The notes beneath the pieces are model-generated. The model searched no databases, was not told the DNA's origin, and saw only the letters and a list, made by a program, of their open reading frames with translations. A program made the translations under genes and the position numbers. 64,000 bases of DNA from Stenotrophomonas sp. BIO128-Bstrain (GTDB lineage Bacteria > Pseudomonadota > Gammaproteobacteria > Xanthomonadales > Xanthomonadaceae), in contig NZ_CP124620.1 of the NCBI RefSeq assembly GCF_030128875.1, positions 434,001 to 498,000 of the forward strand, given 5' to 3'. Positions 9,429 through 19,900 of this stretch are shown one piece after another (position 1 is the first letter of the stretch; each line of letters begins with the position of its first letter).

Positions 9429-10811
9429 TCAGCACTCGATGACGTTGACCGCCAGCCCGCCGCGGCTGGTTTCCTTGTACTTGTCCTGCATGTCGCGGCC
9501 GGTGTCGCGCATGGTCTTGATGACCTTGTCCAGCGAGACCTTGTGCTTGCCATCGCCGCGCATCGCCATGCGCGAAGCGTTGATCGCCTTGACCGCGCCC
9601 ATCGCGTTGCGTTCGATGCAGGGGATCTGCACCAGGCCACCGATTGGATCGCAGGTCAGGCCGAGGTTGTGTTCCATGCCGATCTCGGCGGCATTCTCGA
9701 TCTGGCTCGGGTTGCCGCCGAGCGCGGCGACCAGGCCGCCGGCGGCCATCGAGCAGGCCACGCCCACTTCACCCTGGCAGCCCACTTCGGCACCGGAGAT
9801 CGAGGCATTTTCCTTGTACAGGATGCCGATCGCCGCCGAGGTCAGCAGGAAATCGAACACGCGCTGTTCGTTGGCACCGGGGCAGAAGCGGTCGAAGTAA
9901 TGCAGCACGGCCGGCAGCACGCCGGCGGCGCCGTTGGTCGGGGCGGTGACCACGCGGCCACCGGCGGCGTTTTCTTCGTTCACCGCCAGCGCGTACAGGT
10001 TGACCCAGTCCAGCGTGGTCAGCGGATCGCGCATCGCCGCTTCGGGCTTGGAGGACAGCTCGCGGTACAGCGCCGGTGCGCGGCGGGAGACATGCAGGCC
10101 GCCGGGCAGGGTGCCTTCCTGGCGGATGCCGCGTGCCACGCAGGCCTGCATGGCGCTCCAGATTTCACGCAGGCTCTCGCGGATCTCGTCCTCGGTACGC
10201 CAGCACTTCTCGTTCTCGAACATCATCTGGGCGATGCTCAAGCCACTGCGTGCGGTCTGGGCAAGCAGCTCGTCGCCGCTCTTGAACGGGTAGGGCAGCG
10301 GGGTTTCATCGGGCACGATCCGGTCATCGGCCGCATCGTCCTGGTTGACCACGAAACCGCCACCGACGGAGTAGTAGTCGCGCGTGGCGATCACCTGCTC
10401 ATCGGCGCCGTAGGCAGTGAAGCGCATGCCGTTGGTGTGGTATGGCAGTTTCTGGCGCTTGTTCAGGCCCAGGTCGCGCTTCTCGTCGAAGGCGATCTCG
10501 TGCTGGCCCATCAGGCGGATCCGCTTGCTGCTGCGGATCCGCTCCAGGGTCTCGGGGATGATGTCCGGATCGATCAGGTTCGGGCGCTGGCCTTCCAGCC
10601 CGAGCAGCACGGCCTTGTCGGTGCCATGGCCACGGCCGGTCAGGGCCAGCGAACCGTAGACGTCGGCGCGGATGCGCACCACGTCCTGCAGATGGCCCGG
10701 ATCGAGCAGCCAGCGGTGCACGAAACGTTCGGCAGCCTTCATCGGTCCCACGGTGTGGGAAGAACTCGGGCCAATGCCGATCTTGAAAACGTCGAACGTG
10801 CTGACAGCCAT
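9429..10811 (-). CDS. sdaA: L-serine ammonia-lyase (single-chain, iron-sulfur type)
   Basis: A 460-residue protein containing both the beta domain (N-terminal '[18 protein letters not shown]') and the alpha domain of iron-sulfur serine dehydratases in one chain. Cys353, Cys387 and Cys398 are in the expected places to hold the [4Fe-4S] cluster. The enzyme deaminates L-serine to pyruvate in the cytosol. The ATG at 10811 is preferred; an in-frame TTG lies three codons upstream. It is transcribed leftward and divergently from the glutaredoxin-like gene, with under 100 bp between the starts. Confidence 0.95.
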   Translation of the reverse strand: MAVSTFDVFKIGIGPSSSHTVGPMKAAERFVHRWLLDPGHLQDVVRIRADVYGSLALTGRGHGTDKAVLLGLEGQRPNLIDPDIIPETLERIRSSKRIRLMGQHEIAFDEKRDLGLNKRQKLPYHTNGMRFTAYGADEQVIATRDYYSVGGGFVVNQDDAADDRIVPDETPLPYPFKSGDELLAQTARSGLSIAQMMFENEKCWRTEDEIRESLREIWSAMQACVARGIRQEGTLPGGLHVSRRAPALYRELSSKPEAAMRDPLTTLDWVNLYALAVNEENAAGGRVVTAPTNGAAGVLPAVLHYFDRFCPGANEQRVFDFLLTSAAIGILYKENASISGAEVGCQGEVGVACSMAAGGLVAALGGNPSQIENAAEIGMEHNLGLTCDPIGGLVQIPCIERNAMGAVKAINASRMAMRGDGKHKVSLDKVIKTMRDTGRDMQDKYKETSRGGLAVNVIEC

Positions 10812-10908
10812 GATTGCCAAACTGCGGGTATCGGATGGAGCGCTATTCTATGCGCTTCATGCCGCCGGCTCTGGCTGCGGCGCAACATTTTCCAAGGCGG
10901 GTGGGCCG

Positions 10909-11127
10909 GTGTTTACCTTGTTCCAGCGTGATGACTGCCATTTGTGCGACCAGGCCCTGGCGGTACTGGCCCAGGCCCGGGTGGCCGATCTGAACAGTGT
11001 GTTCATCGATGACGATGCCGCGCTGGAGGCCCGCTACGGGCTCCGGGTACCGGTGCTGCGCGACGCACGGGGCCGGGAACTGGACTGGCCGTTCGACGTG
11101 CCCGCGGTAGAAGCCTGGATCCGGTAG
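10909..11127 (+). CDS. Small glutaredoxin-family protein
   Basis: A 72-residue thioredoxin-fold protein beginning at a GTG (10909) after a purine-rich stretch. The first strand runs straight into Cys10-His-Leu-Cys13, the redox CXXC. 'RVPVL' near residue 46 supplies the cis-proline loop. Proteins of this type (glutaredoxin-like, sometimes called DUF836) have an unknown thiol role in the cytosol. The frame is open far upstream but the fold begins only here. Its stop codon TAG is part of the GTAG that opens the following repeat. Confidence 0.75.
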   Translation: MFTLFQRDDCHLCDQALAVLAQARVADLNSVFIDDDAALEARYGLRVPVLRDARGRELDWPFDVPAVEAWIR

Positions 11128-11191
11128 AGCCGACCGTTGGTCGGCTGCCCGGGGATCATCGTTGCGGCAGCCGACCAACGGTCGGCTCTAC
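11124..11191. repeat. Inverted pair of GTAG repeats
   Basis: GTAG plus the palindrome AGCCGACCGTTGGTCGGCT (11124-11147) is mirrored by its reverse complement ending in CTAC (11168-11191 approx.), 20 bp apart. The two arms can fold separately or together as a long cruciform. It separates convergent genes, so it may end transcription from both sides, and its first bases supply the stop codon of the glutaredoxin-like gene. Confidence 0.88.
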
Positions 11192-11207
11192 CTGTAGCCG
11201 GCGCGGC

Positions 11208-11774
11208 TTATTTTGCTTTCAGTACGACCTTGGTGCTGATCGCGGTCTCGTTCGGGATGGTCTTGGTGTCGGCCCAGTCGCCGCCGCCCACACCGAAGTC
11301 CAGGCGCTTCACCGTCGCCTTGCCGGCCAGCACCGGCTGCGCGCCCGGGGTCCAGGTGAAGGTGAGCGTGACCGGCTTGCTCACGCCGCGCAGCTCCAGG
11401 GTGCCGTCTGCGGCGTACTGGTTGTTGCCCAGCGAACGGAACTTGGTGGCGCTGTACTTGGCCTGGGCGAACTTGCCCACGTTGAAGAAGTCCGCGCCCT
11501 GCAGGGTCGAGTCGCGGTCGCTGTTGCCACTCTTGGCGCTGGCCAGCGGAATGGTCACTTCCAGTTTGGCATCGTCCAGCTTGGCCGGATCGAAGCTGAT
11601 CCTGGTGTCGAAGCCGGGGAAGGTGCCGGTAAACACTTCACCGTCGTACTTGGTGGCAAAGGCCAGCACCGAGCCGGGCGCCTGCACGTAATCGGCGGCC
11701 AGCACCGGGGCGGTGGCCAGCAGGCCAGCCAGGGCGGCGGCGACCGCGGCGGGAGAGGTGAGCTTGATGTTCAT
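11208..11774 (-). CDS. YceI family periplasmic protein
   Basis: A 188-residue protein with a signal peptide (about residues 1-26, ending V-L-A-A) and a YceI lipocalin-like barrel: 'S.L.F.TK..G..F.G.F' near the start, 'GNSDRDSTLQGADFFNV.KF..A.Y.ATKF' in the middle and 'TLTF.W' later. YceI proteins bind long isoprenoid-type lipids; the cellular role is unsettled. AGAAGGA precedes the ATG. The gene follows cytochrome b561 by 2 bp and forms the third member of a YceI-cytochrome b561-YceI operon, a common grouping. Confidence 0.9.
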   Translation of the reverse strand: MNIKLTSPAAVAAALAGLLATAPVLAADYVQAPGSVLAFATKYDGEVFTGTFPGFDTRISFDPAKLDDAKLEVTIPLASAKSGNSDRDSTLQGADFFNVGKFAQAKYSATKFRSLGNNQYAADGTLELRGVSKPVTLTFTWTPGAQPVLAGKATVKRLDFGVGGGDWADTKTIPNETAISTKVVLKAK

Positions 11775-11776
11775 GG

Positions 11777-12349
11777 TCAATCCTTCTGGGGGGAGGCAAG
11801 CCAGCGCTGCGGGAGCATGCGCGCAAGCGTGGCATCGCGTTGGTAAAAATGGTGGTAAAGCGCAGCACTGGCATGGGCCACGACCACCGCGATCAGCAGC
11901 CAGAAGCCCCACTCGTGAATGGCGTGGGAGATCTGGGTGACACGTTCATCGGGCGGGCTGAGTTTGGGCACATCGACCAGACCGAACCAACGGAACGGGC
12001 GCAGGCCGCTGGCCGAGTCGTACAGCCAGCCTGACAGCGGAATGGCGAACATCAGCACGTACAGCAGCCAATGCGTGGCCGAGGCGATGCGTTCCTGCCA
12101 GGTTGGCGTGCCCGGCACCGGTTGCGGGGCGCCGGCGTACAGCCGCCACAGCAGCCGGGTCACCACCAGCGCCAGCACGGTGATGCCGATCGATTTGTGC
12201 ATGGTGTAGACCCAGAAGTACTTCGGGGTTTTGGGCAGTTCGCCCATGGTCAGCCCGACGATGCCCAGGGCGAGGATCAGTACGGCGATGAGCCAGTGCA
12301 GGGTCTGGCTGACGCCGCCCCAGCGGGTCGGGGTGTTCTTGGCGGTCAT
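11777..12349 (-). CDS. Cytochrome b561 family membrane protein
   Basis: A 190-residue inner-membrane protein with four hydrophobic helices. Histidines placed to bind two b-type hemes are His18 (TLHW), His51 (TMHKSIG), His93 (ATHW), His142/145 (ISHAIHEW) and His159 (VAHA). CybB-type proteins pass electrons from the quinone pool, and some act as superoxide oxidases. It overlaps the upstream YceI gene by four bases (ATGA) and is 2 bp from the downstream YceI gene. This tight packing suggests that the three proteins work on the same lipid or quinone-related task; that is inference. Confidence 0.9.
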   Translation of the reverse strand: MTAKNTPTRWGGVSQTLHWLIAVLILALGIVGLTMGELPKTPKYFWVYTMHKSIGITVLALVVTRLLWRLYAGAPQPVPGTPTWQERIASATHWLLYVLMFAIPLSGWLYDSASGLRPFRWFGLVDVPKLSPPDERVTQISHAIHEWGFWLLIAVVVAHASAALYHHFYQRDATLARMLPQRWLASPQKD

Positions 12350-13026
12350 GGCGTGGTCTCCTGGACCGGCTGTGGGGTATCTGAGTCGATCGGCGGGGCC
12401 GGAGTTCCCGGCACATCGGCAGGGGCAGGATCGCCCGGGTCGCTCGCGTTGCGATCGCGCACGGCCTCCGCTTCGATCCGCAGCTGCACCTCATCGCCGA
12501 TCATCGAGGCCCAGCCATCCACGCCGAAGGCACTGCGGCTGAGTGTGGCGGTGGCCGAGAAGCCGGCGGTGCGGCGGAACGGCGGCAGCGGATGACGCTT
12601 GAGCGCGTTCAGGGTGACCGCCAGCGTGACCTCGCGGGTCACCCCGCGCACGGTGAGCTGGCCGATCACGTTGGCGTGGGTGGGATCGATTGGTTCGACC
12701 CGGGTCGAGACGAACCGCGCGTCCGGGAAACGCTCACCGTCGAGCAGATTGCGCGCCAGCGTGGCCTTGTTCCATTTGTCATCGCCCAGGTCCAGGCGCT
12801 GGATCGGCACGCTGACCTCCAGGCGTGCCGTGCGCCAGTCGTCCGGGTCGAACACCAGCACGCCTTCGCTGCCGGACACGGTGCCCAACGCGTGGGAGAA
12901 GCCGGCATGCTCCACCGCGAACAGCACGCGGGTATGCACCGGGTCGAGGCGGTAGCTGTCGGGGGCGGCGATGGCGAGCAGCGGCAGGGCCGACAACAGC
13001 AGCGAAAGGGTCAGGCGCTTGAGCAA
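12346..13026 (-). CDS. YceI family protein with a proline-rich C-terminal tail
   Basis: A YceI-type lipocalin-like protein of 226 residues from the TTG at 13026, which gives a clean signal peptide ([20 protein letters not shown]) and has GGAG about 8 bp upstream. An in-frame ATG at 13059 would add 11 residues ahead of the signal and has no visible ribosome site. The barrel shows '[24 protein letters not shown]' style motifs at the start and '[13 protein letters not shown]' later. After about residue 187 there is an extra acidic, Pro-rich tail (D-P-G-D-P-A-P-A), not found in the neighbouring YceI. First gene of the operon, divergent from the kinase array. Confidence 0.82.
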   Translation of the reverse strand: MLKRLTLSLLLSALPLLAIAAPDSYRLDPVHTRVLFAVEHAGFSHALGTVSGSEGVLVFDPDDWRTARLEVSVPIQRLDLGDDKWNKATLARNLLDGERFPDARFVSTRVEPIDPTHANVIGQLTVRGVTREVTLAVTLNALKRHPLPPFRRTAGFSATATLSRSAFGVDGWASMIGDEVQLRIEAEAVRDRNASDPGDPAPADVPGTPAPPIDSDTPQPVQETTP

Positions 13027-13254
13027 GGCGCTGGCTCCATGAGGGTCTGGGGCGATCATACGCACAGCCGTGTCATGGGATGCAGCGTCATGGCTGCAAC
13101 AGATCGTGGTGCACCTGACAACAGCACGGGGCGCCCGTGCCGTGTTCCCTGTGCAGGACGGAAACAGCCCGTTCCATCCACGGCCGTCGGCCCGGAATGC
13201 GGACACCGTCCTGATCGCTGTGTGACAATCCGCACCAACAGGGAGACCGGATCG

Positions 13255-16200
13255 ATGAGCACGCGCCGCTGGGGTGCAGGCATCGTGCTGTTGGGGCTGT
13301 GGTTGTGCGCAGTGCCGTCAGTGTTGGAAGCCGCAGGGATATCGGCGGAAACGCCACGCTTGCGCCGCCTGGGCGCGGCCGAGGGCATGCCGTCGCGCAT
13401 GGTGCTGGCCCTGGCCCAGGATCGCCAGGGCTACATCTGGGCCGGGACCGATGACGGCCTGGCTCGCGTGGACGGCGTCGGCCTGCGGGTGTGGCGCAAT
13501 GATCCGGCCGACCCCGGCTCGCTTCCCGGCAACGAGGTGGAAACGCTGCTGATCGATCCGCTGGACCGCGTCTGGGTGGGCAGCAATGGCGCTGGCCTGG
13601 GCATGCTGGGTCCGGACCGGACGGCGTTCACCCGCTTTACCGCCCTGAGCGAGGCGTGCGAGGGCCAGTTCTGGTCGCTGGCCTATGCCGCGCAGTCGCT
13701 GTGGATCGGCACCAACCAGCACGGCATATGCCGGCGCAGCGAAGACGGGGCGCTGGTCAGGTACCAGGCCGACCCGAGCGATCCGCGCAGTCTGCCCGAC
13801 AACACCATCTACACCCTGTTGGCCGATCCGCAGGGGCGGGTCTGGGTGGGGACCTCCAACGGTGTCACCCGCTGGGATGGCGACGGTTTCACCCGGATCG
13901 CGCCGGCCCTGCTGGGCGGCAAGAGCGTGTTCCGCCTGACCCGCGAGCCCGATGGCACGGTCTGGGCGGGCACCGAAGGCGGGCTGTTCGAGATCGGTGC
14001 CGATGACCAGGCCCGTCCGGCGCCCTGGAAGCTCAGCGCCGATGTACGTGCGGCCACGGTGATCCACGACCGCAACGGCGGCTATTGGCTGGGCACGGCC
14101 GATGGTCTGTACCGCGGCGATGCCAGCACCGCGCGGCTGCTCGCCGGTGATGCCGGCAGTGGCTTCCTGACCGCGCGCAGTGGCGTGCTGGACATGCTGC
14201 AGGATCATGAAGGCGGCCTGTGGGTGGCGATGCTGACCCAGGGACTGGCCTACCTGCCACCGGACTGGAAGCGTTTCTCCAGCTGGTACCAGCTTGACGG
14301 CAAGCCGTTGGACAGTGTGTACCTGCTGGGCGCGGCAGCGGCGGGGGACGACTTCTACATTTCCGGCGCGCACGGGCTCTACTGTCTCGATGTGCAGGGG
14401 CAGCTGCGCCAGATCGCCGACGACAAACAGATCGGAGTGGGCGCGGCGTGGTCGCTGTTGCCCCGCGAGGACGGCGCCGTGTGGATCGGTCGCGCGGGCC
14501 GTCTGAATCTGTACCAGCCGGCCACCGGCACACTGCGCGAATGGAAGATCGGCGGTGGCGCCGATGTACGCCAGCGCATCGATCTGATCCGGCAGGCACC
14601 GGATGGCGAGCTGTGGCTGTCGATCATGAACTTCGGCATCCAGCGCCGCGACGCCCGCGGCAACGTGCTCGATACGATCCGCAACGACCAGAACCGCGGG
14701 CTGACCGAAAATCCGGTCGAGCAGATGGTGTTCGATCCGCGCGGGCAGCTCTGGGTGATGGGCGACCAGATGGGGCTGATGCGGTGGCGCAACGACCGTT
14801 TCGAACAGGTGCCCGGGATTTCCCGCGGCAGCATCTATGATGCCGCCTGGACCGGCCCGGATGAACTCTGGCTGGCGCGCCAGGGCGCGCTGGAACGGTA
14901 CCGCTGGGACGGGCTCAGCATGAGCCTGCGCGAACGCGTCGGCGCGGCCGAAGGGATGCCGGCGGTGTCGATGGGCGGGCTCGCGCTGGGCAGCCACGGG
15001 CAGGTATGGGCGACCACGCCACGCGGCCTGGTGTGCTGGCAGGGCAGCGAACGTCGATTGCGGCTGTATGGCGAACGCGACGGCTTGCCCGATGTGGAGT
15101 TCAGCAATCGCCCGCCCGTGCAGACACGCGACGGCCGGGTGCTGGCAGTGACCGCGACCGGGCTGGTTGGTTTCGATCCGGACGCGGCGGACATGGTGCT
15201 GCCGCCATCTCAGCTGGTGATCGACAGCGTGCAGGTGCGTCGTGACGATGCCGAGGGCCAGCAGATGCTGCCTCCGCAGGCACCGATCGTGCTGGGACCG
15301 CAGGACCGCGACCTGATCGTGTCCGCACGCCTGCTGTCGTTCGCCAACCCGCACGGCAACCGCTACCGCTACCGGGTGTCCGGCTATGACCAGAACTGGG
15401 TGATGCAGGCGGCCGATGGCGAACGCCTGCTGTCGCGCCTGCCCGCCGGGCACTATCGCATCGAGGTGCAGGCCGCGACGCCGCAGGGCGCGTGGACGCC
15501 GCCCAGCACGCTGGACCTGGAGGTGCGCCCGCCATGGTGGCGCAGTGGCTGGGCGATCGTGGGCTATGTGCTGCTGGGCCTGATCGGGATCGCCGCGCTG
15601 GCGTACGTCGCACGTGCGCGCCTGCGCCGTCGCCAGCAATGGCAATTGACGGTGCACAAACAACAGTTGGCCGAGCAGGCGTCACAGGCCAAGAGCCGCT
15701 TCCTGGCCACGCTGGGGCACGAAGTGCGCACACCGATGACCGGCGTGCTGGGCATGAGCGAACTGCTGTTGTCGACCCCACTGGATGAGGTGCAGCGGGG
15801 GTATGCCGGCTCGATCCAGCATGCCGGCAAACATCTGCTGCGGCTGGTCAACGACGCGCTGGATCTGGCCCGTATCGAGGCAGGGCGGCTGGAGCTGGAT
15901 CTGCGTCCGTTTGATCTGATGTCGTTGCTGGAGCAGGTGGAAGCCCTGATGGAACCGATGGCCCACCACCGTGGGCTGGCGTTCGAACGCAGCTTCAACC
16001 TGCCCGGTCCGGTGCAGGTCAGCGGCGATGAGATGCGTGTGCGGCAGATCCTGATGAACCTGCTCGGCAATGCGATCAAGTTCACCGAGCATGGCCATGT
16101 CGGCCTGGGGGTCGAACTGGGCGAGGAGGGTCGCGCGATCATTTTCGAGGTCTCCGATACGGGGCCGGGCATCAACCAGGACCAGCAGGAACGGTTGTTC

Positions 16201-16803
16201 CATCGCTTTGAACAGGCCGATGGCCCACGGACCGCATCGCGCTACGGTGGCAGTGGCCTGGGCCTGGCGATCTGCCAGGAACTGGCGGTGGCGATGGGCG
16301 GCCGGATCGAGATCGACAGCCGGCTGGGCGATGGCGCCCGATTCACCGTATCGCTGCCGTTGCCCTGGACCGTACAGCCGCTCGGCACGCCGCGTGAGGC
16401 GGGCCACGACACGCGCACGCAACTGCCGCCGCTGCGCATCCTGCTGGTTGAGGACGATGCCACCGTGGCCGATGTCATCGCCGGGCTGCTGCGCTCGCGC
16501 GGGCACGAGGTGGTGCACGTGCTGCACGGCCTGGCGGCGTTGTCCGAGGTGGCGGCAGCCCACTTCGATGTGGGTCTGCTGGACCTGGACCTGCCGGCGC
16601 TGGACGGCATCGCGATCGCGGGACAACTGCGTGCGATGGGCTATGAGCTGCCCCTGATCGCGGTGACCGCACGCTCGGATGCCTACGCCGAGCAGCAGGT
16701 GCTGGCGGCCGGATTCAACGGTTTCCTGCGCAAGCCGGTGACCGGTGACATGCTGATCGATGCGATCGTGCAGGCGCGCGCCGGGAAGTCGCCCCGACAC
16801 TGA
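13255..16803 (+). CDS. Hybrid sensor histidine kinase/response regulator with propeller sensor (array member 1, catalytically complete)
   Basis: A 1182-residue membrane-bound hybrid kinase. In order: signal or anchor sequence (1-27), two-component-propeller repeats (about 35-660, with recurring '[18 protein letters not shown]' phrases), a Y_Y_Y domain (about 665-760), one transmembrane helix (766-786), HisKA with His822 in GHEVRTP, HATPase with intact N ('[10 protein letters not shown]'), G1 ('SDTGPGI') and G2 ('GGSGLGL') boxes, and a receiver from residue 1060 with VEDD, Asp1110 and Lys1160. All catalytic residues are present. Similar architectures in Bacteroidetes sense sugars and end in a DNA-binding domain; here nothing follows the receiver, so output must pass to another protein. 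GGGAG precedes the ATG. Confidence 0.93.
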   Translation: MSTRRWGAGIVLLGLWLCAVPSVLEAAGISAETPRLRRLGAAEGMPSRMVLALAQDRQGYIWAGTDDGLARVDGVGLRVWRNDPADPGSLPGNEVETLLIDPLDRVWVGSNGAGLGMLGPDRTAFTRFTALSEACEGQFWSLAYAAQSLWIGTNQHGICRRSEDGALVRYQADPSDPRSLPDNTIYTLLADPQGRVWVGTSNGVTRWDGDGFTRIAPALLGGKSVFRLTREPDGTVWAGTEGGLFEIGADDQARPAPWKLSADVRAATVIHDRNGGYWLGTADGLYRGDASTARLLAGDAGSGFLTARSGVLDMLQDHEGGLWVAMLTQGLAYLPPDWKRFSSWYQLDGKPLDSVYLLGAAAAGDDFYISGAHGLYCLDVQGQLRQIADDKQIGVGAAWSLLPREDGAVWIGRAGRLNLYQPATGTLREWKIGGGADVRQRIDLIRQAPDGELWLSIMNFGIQRRDARGNVLDTIRNDQNRGLTENPVEQMVFDPRGQLWVMGDQMGLMRWRNDRFEQVPGISRGSIYDAAWTGPDELWLARQGALERYRWDGLSMSLRERVGAAEGMPAVSMGGLALGSHGQVWATTPRGLVCWQGSERRLRLYGERDGLPDVEFSNRPPVQTRDGRVLAVTATGLVGFDPDAADMVLPPSQLVIDSVQVRRDDAEGQQMLPPQAPIVLGPQDRDLIVSARLLSFANPHGNRYRYRVSGYDQNWVMQAADGERLLSRLPAGHYRIEVQAATPQGAWTPPSTLDLEVRPPWWRSGWAIVGYVLLGLIGIAALAYVARARLRRRQQWQLTVHKQQLAEQASQAKSRFLATLGHEVRTPMTGVLGMSELLLSTPLDEVQRGYAGSIQHAGKHLLRLVNDALDLARIEAGRLELDLRPFDLMSLLEQVEALMEPMAHHRGLAFERSFNLPGPVQVSGDEMRVRQILMNLLGNAIKFTEHGHVGLGVELGEEGRAIIFEVSDTGPGINQDQQERLFHRFEQADGPRTASRYGGSGLGLAICQELAVAMGGRIEIDSRLGDGARFTVSLPLPWTVQPLGTPREAGHDTRTQLPPLRILLVEDDATVADVIAGLLRSRGHEVVHVLHGLAALSEVAAAHFDVGLLDLDLPALDGIAIAGQLRAMGYELPLIAVTARSDAYAEQQVLAAGFNGFLRKPVTGDMLIDAIVQARAGKSPRH

Positions 16804-16997
16804 TCAGCCGAAGCACTGCGCGCACCGGTGCGATCAATGCCATGCCTCGTAGTTTCTTTTTTGATCTGAAATTTGATTGATCGGACTGTGACCGGGTCCA
16901 GACCCTGCCAGCCCGCTTCGCGTGGCTTCGGCATACCTTGCTGTTCATGCAGGAGAGGACGGTCGGGGTACGCGTGGGGGGAGGCCGATCCGCATCA
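16804..16997. promoter_or_regulatory. AT-rich spacer between kinase genes 1 and 2, possible promoter
   Basis: The 194-bp gap is the only sizeable one inside the kinase array. It contains a 12-bp palindrome CGCACCGGTGCG (16821-16832) and a markedly AT-rich island (about 16850-16880), unusual in this GC-rich DNA. The island is where a separate promoter for genes 2-4 would be expected; no clear -35/-10 pair can be named. In-frame TTG (16938) and ATG (16947) codons near its end are alternative starts for gene 2. Confidence 0.35.
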
Positions 16998-19900
16998 ATG
17001 GGCCATCGCTGGGCTGCGGTGATGCTGGGTCTCGCGCTCTGGCTGCCGGTCCCTGTTCTGGCCGGCGATCCCGTCACGGCACCCTGGCCCCGGCCGCTGG
17101 GCCCCGCCGAGGCGCTGCCGACCGCGGCGCTGCGTGCGGTCGTGGAAGACCGCGACGGTTATCTGTGGTTCGCCAGCGACGATGGACTCCTGCGCTTTGA
17201 TGGTCACCGTTTCCGCGCGTGGCGAAGGGAGCAGGGGCTGCTGGATGTGGACGTACGCGCGCTGCATCTGGATGCGCAGAACCAGCTCTGGCTGGCGACC
17301 GCCTCGCAGGGCCTGCTGACGCTGTCTGCTGATCGCCGCGAGATCCAGAGCATGCCGGGCAATGGCGCGGTGGTCCTGCCCCGCATCGGCGTCATGCAGA
17401 TCACCAGCACCCCCGACGGTGTGGTGTGGGTGGGTACCCTCGACGACGGCCTGTTCGCACGGCATCCGGACGGCCGCTGGCAACGCGTGCCGTTGCAGTT
17501 GCACGGTGGCCCCGTGCGCCGGGTGACTGCCCTGGTCACCGACCGCCAGGGCCGGCTGTGGATCGGGACGCCGGCAGGGGCATTGCGGCGTGAGGAACAT
17601 CGTTTCACCCAGGTGCCGCTGCAGGACGACCAGGGCGTTGACGTGCGCGTGCTCTGGCCCGATCCGGACGGCGGGGTGTGGGTGCACACACCGCAGGGGG
17701 TGCACCGGTGGCGCGATGGCGAGCTGCATCGGATGCCGGAGGGCACGGCGATGCCGGTGCTGCGCAGTAGCGCGGGCGACCTCTGGAGCGCCGGCGCAAC
17801 CGGACTGCGGCTTCACGCGCGCGGGCAGGCGCCGCAGCCGGTGCCGCTGCGTGGATACGCCGGCGCCGTGATGAGCACGGCCGCGGTCAGCCATGCCCTG
17901 GAGGACCGGGTCGGCGGCCTGTGGTGGGTCGGCCGCGGCGAGGGCCTGTGGCACCTGCCCGCGCGGTGGCGCCAGTTCACGCTGCTGGCGGCCGCCCGTG
18001 ATGGTTGGCCCGGACTCGATGGCGACCACGTGCTGGCCCTGGCGCCCTCCCATGGCAGGCGGGTGTGGATCGCCGGCGATCGCGGGCGCCTGCAGCGCGT
18101 TGACACGGTGAGCGGGCGCAGCGACCTGGGCGTCGACTACCGCCCCGATCACCTGCGTGCGGGCACCGTGGCCATCGCCGAAGACCGTCGCGGCCAGGTA
18201 TGGGTGGCCAGTGGCAATACGTTGTCGCGCTACCTGCCGGGCAGCGGTGGCCGCCGTCACTGGTTGCTGGGCGTGGGCGGCGACGCGGGGAGGGTCGATC
18301 TGCAGGCCTGCGGCGATGGATCGTTGTGGCTCGGGCGTGCCGACCGCATCCAGCGACGCGATGCCGACGGTGTGCTGCAGTTGTCCGCCGCGCCGCACAC
18401 CCTCGGGCTGGTGCCGCCGAGCCATGGCCCGCAGTTGCTGTGCGATGACGATGGCCGGCTGTGGGCAACCGACCGCAGCGGCGTCAAACGCTGGCTGCCG
18501 GCGCAGGAACGCTTCGCGGTCGTGGAGGGAGCGCCGCGCGGCGAAGTGGGGGCGATCGCCCGCGGCGAGGATGGCCACTACTGGATCAGCAGCCTCGGGG
18601 TACTGCGGCGCTACCGCTGGGATGGCCAGCAGCTGCGCAAGACGCACAGCTTCGGCCCTGCGCACGGGTATCCGCGTCTGCTGGCACGCGCACTGGTGGT
18701 CGACGCAGCGGGCGTTGCATGGGCAGGCGATGCACGTGGCCTGGTCCGGGTCGACCCGCACGGCGGCGGCGTGCGCCACTTCGGCGGCGATGAGGGGCTG
18801 CCGGCGCAGGGCGTGGTGCCGCACGGGCTGGTGCGCACCGCCGACGGTCGGCTTGCCGCTGCGGTCAGCGAAGGCGGTCTGTTGCTGATTGATCCGGCCG
18901 GTGTCACGGGCCCTGAGCGCGCGCCGGGTCTGGTCATCCATGCGATCACTGCTCGCCGTGGCAAGGCGCAGATCACGCTGCCGGTCGGCGCCGGCCCGGT
19001 GCCGCTCTCGGGTGCTGATCGGCATGTGCGCGTTGCCGCGCGGCTGCTCAGCAGCGGTGCGCCGTCGCACGTGCAGTATCGGTTCCGGCTGCAGGATCAC
19101 GAGGCCCAGTGGCAGGAAAGTGATGCCGCCGGGCTGCGCGTGTTCGAACGTCTGCCGGTGGGGCTGCAGACGCTGGAGGTGCAGGCCCGGCAGGGAAACG
19201 GCCGATGGTCGCCGGTGCGCCGGGTGACATTGCAGGTGGCCCCGGCATGGTGGCAGGCGCCGCCGGCCCGGTGGGCCGCCGCGGCCGCGGGGCTGGGCGC
19301 GGTGTGGCTCTGGGGATGGCGCTTTCACGTACGCCGCGGTCGCCAGCGGCGCTGGCGCTGGTTGCGTGCCCGGCAGGGGCATGCCGAGCGCGCATCCGTG
19401 CAGCGCACCCGTTTCCTGACCACGCTGGGGACCCGCATCCGGGTGCCGATGACCGCGGTGCTGGGATGGAGCGAACTGCTGCTGCGCTCACCGCTTCCGC
19501 CAGACCAGCGCAGCCGGGTCAACAGCCTGCACCATGCCGGTGAGCACCTGCTGCGGCTGATGGATGACGCACTGGATCTGGCCAGCATCGAATCAGGGGA
19601 ACTGCAGTTGCAGCCGGCACCGTTCGTGCTGCAGCGGATGATCGAAGCACTGCACGCGCTGCTGCTGCCGGTGGCGCAGGGCAAGGCGCTTGCGTTGGAG
19701 TGGCACAGCACGCTGCCGGCCTCGGCGTGCGTCATCGGCGATGCGCGTCGCCTGCGCCAGATCCTGCTCAACCTGCTCGGCAACGCGCTGAAGTTCACCG
19801 CGCAGGGAACGGTGCGGCTGGAGGCGCACGGCGGACACGATGGCCAAGGGATCGTGCTGCGGGTGTGCGATACCGGACCGGGTATGACGCCGGCGCAGTG

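Noticed and set aside
11124..11191. Paired palindromes considered as attachment sites or transposon ends
   Set aside because: The same palindromes recur at many gene ends without target duplications or a linked recombinase, so they are dispersed GTAG repeats.
13318..15663. Antisense open frame (781 codons) over kinase gene 1; similar ones at 16995-19382 and 25393-27582
   Set aside because: Same cause as above; the plus-strand proteins carry complete conserved domains and ribosome sites, and the antisense products are low-complexity.
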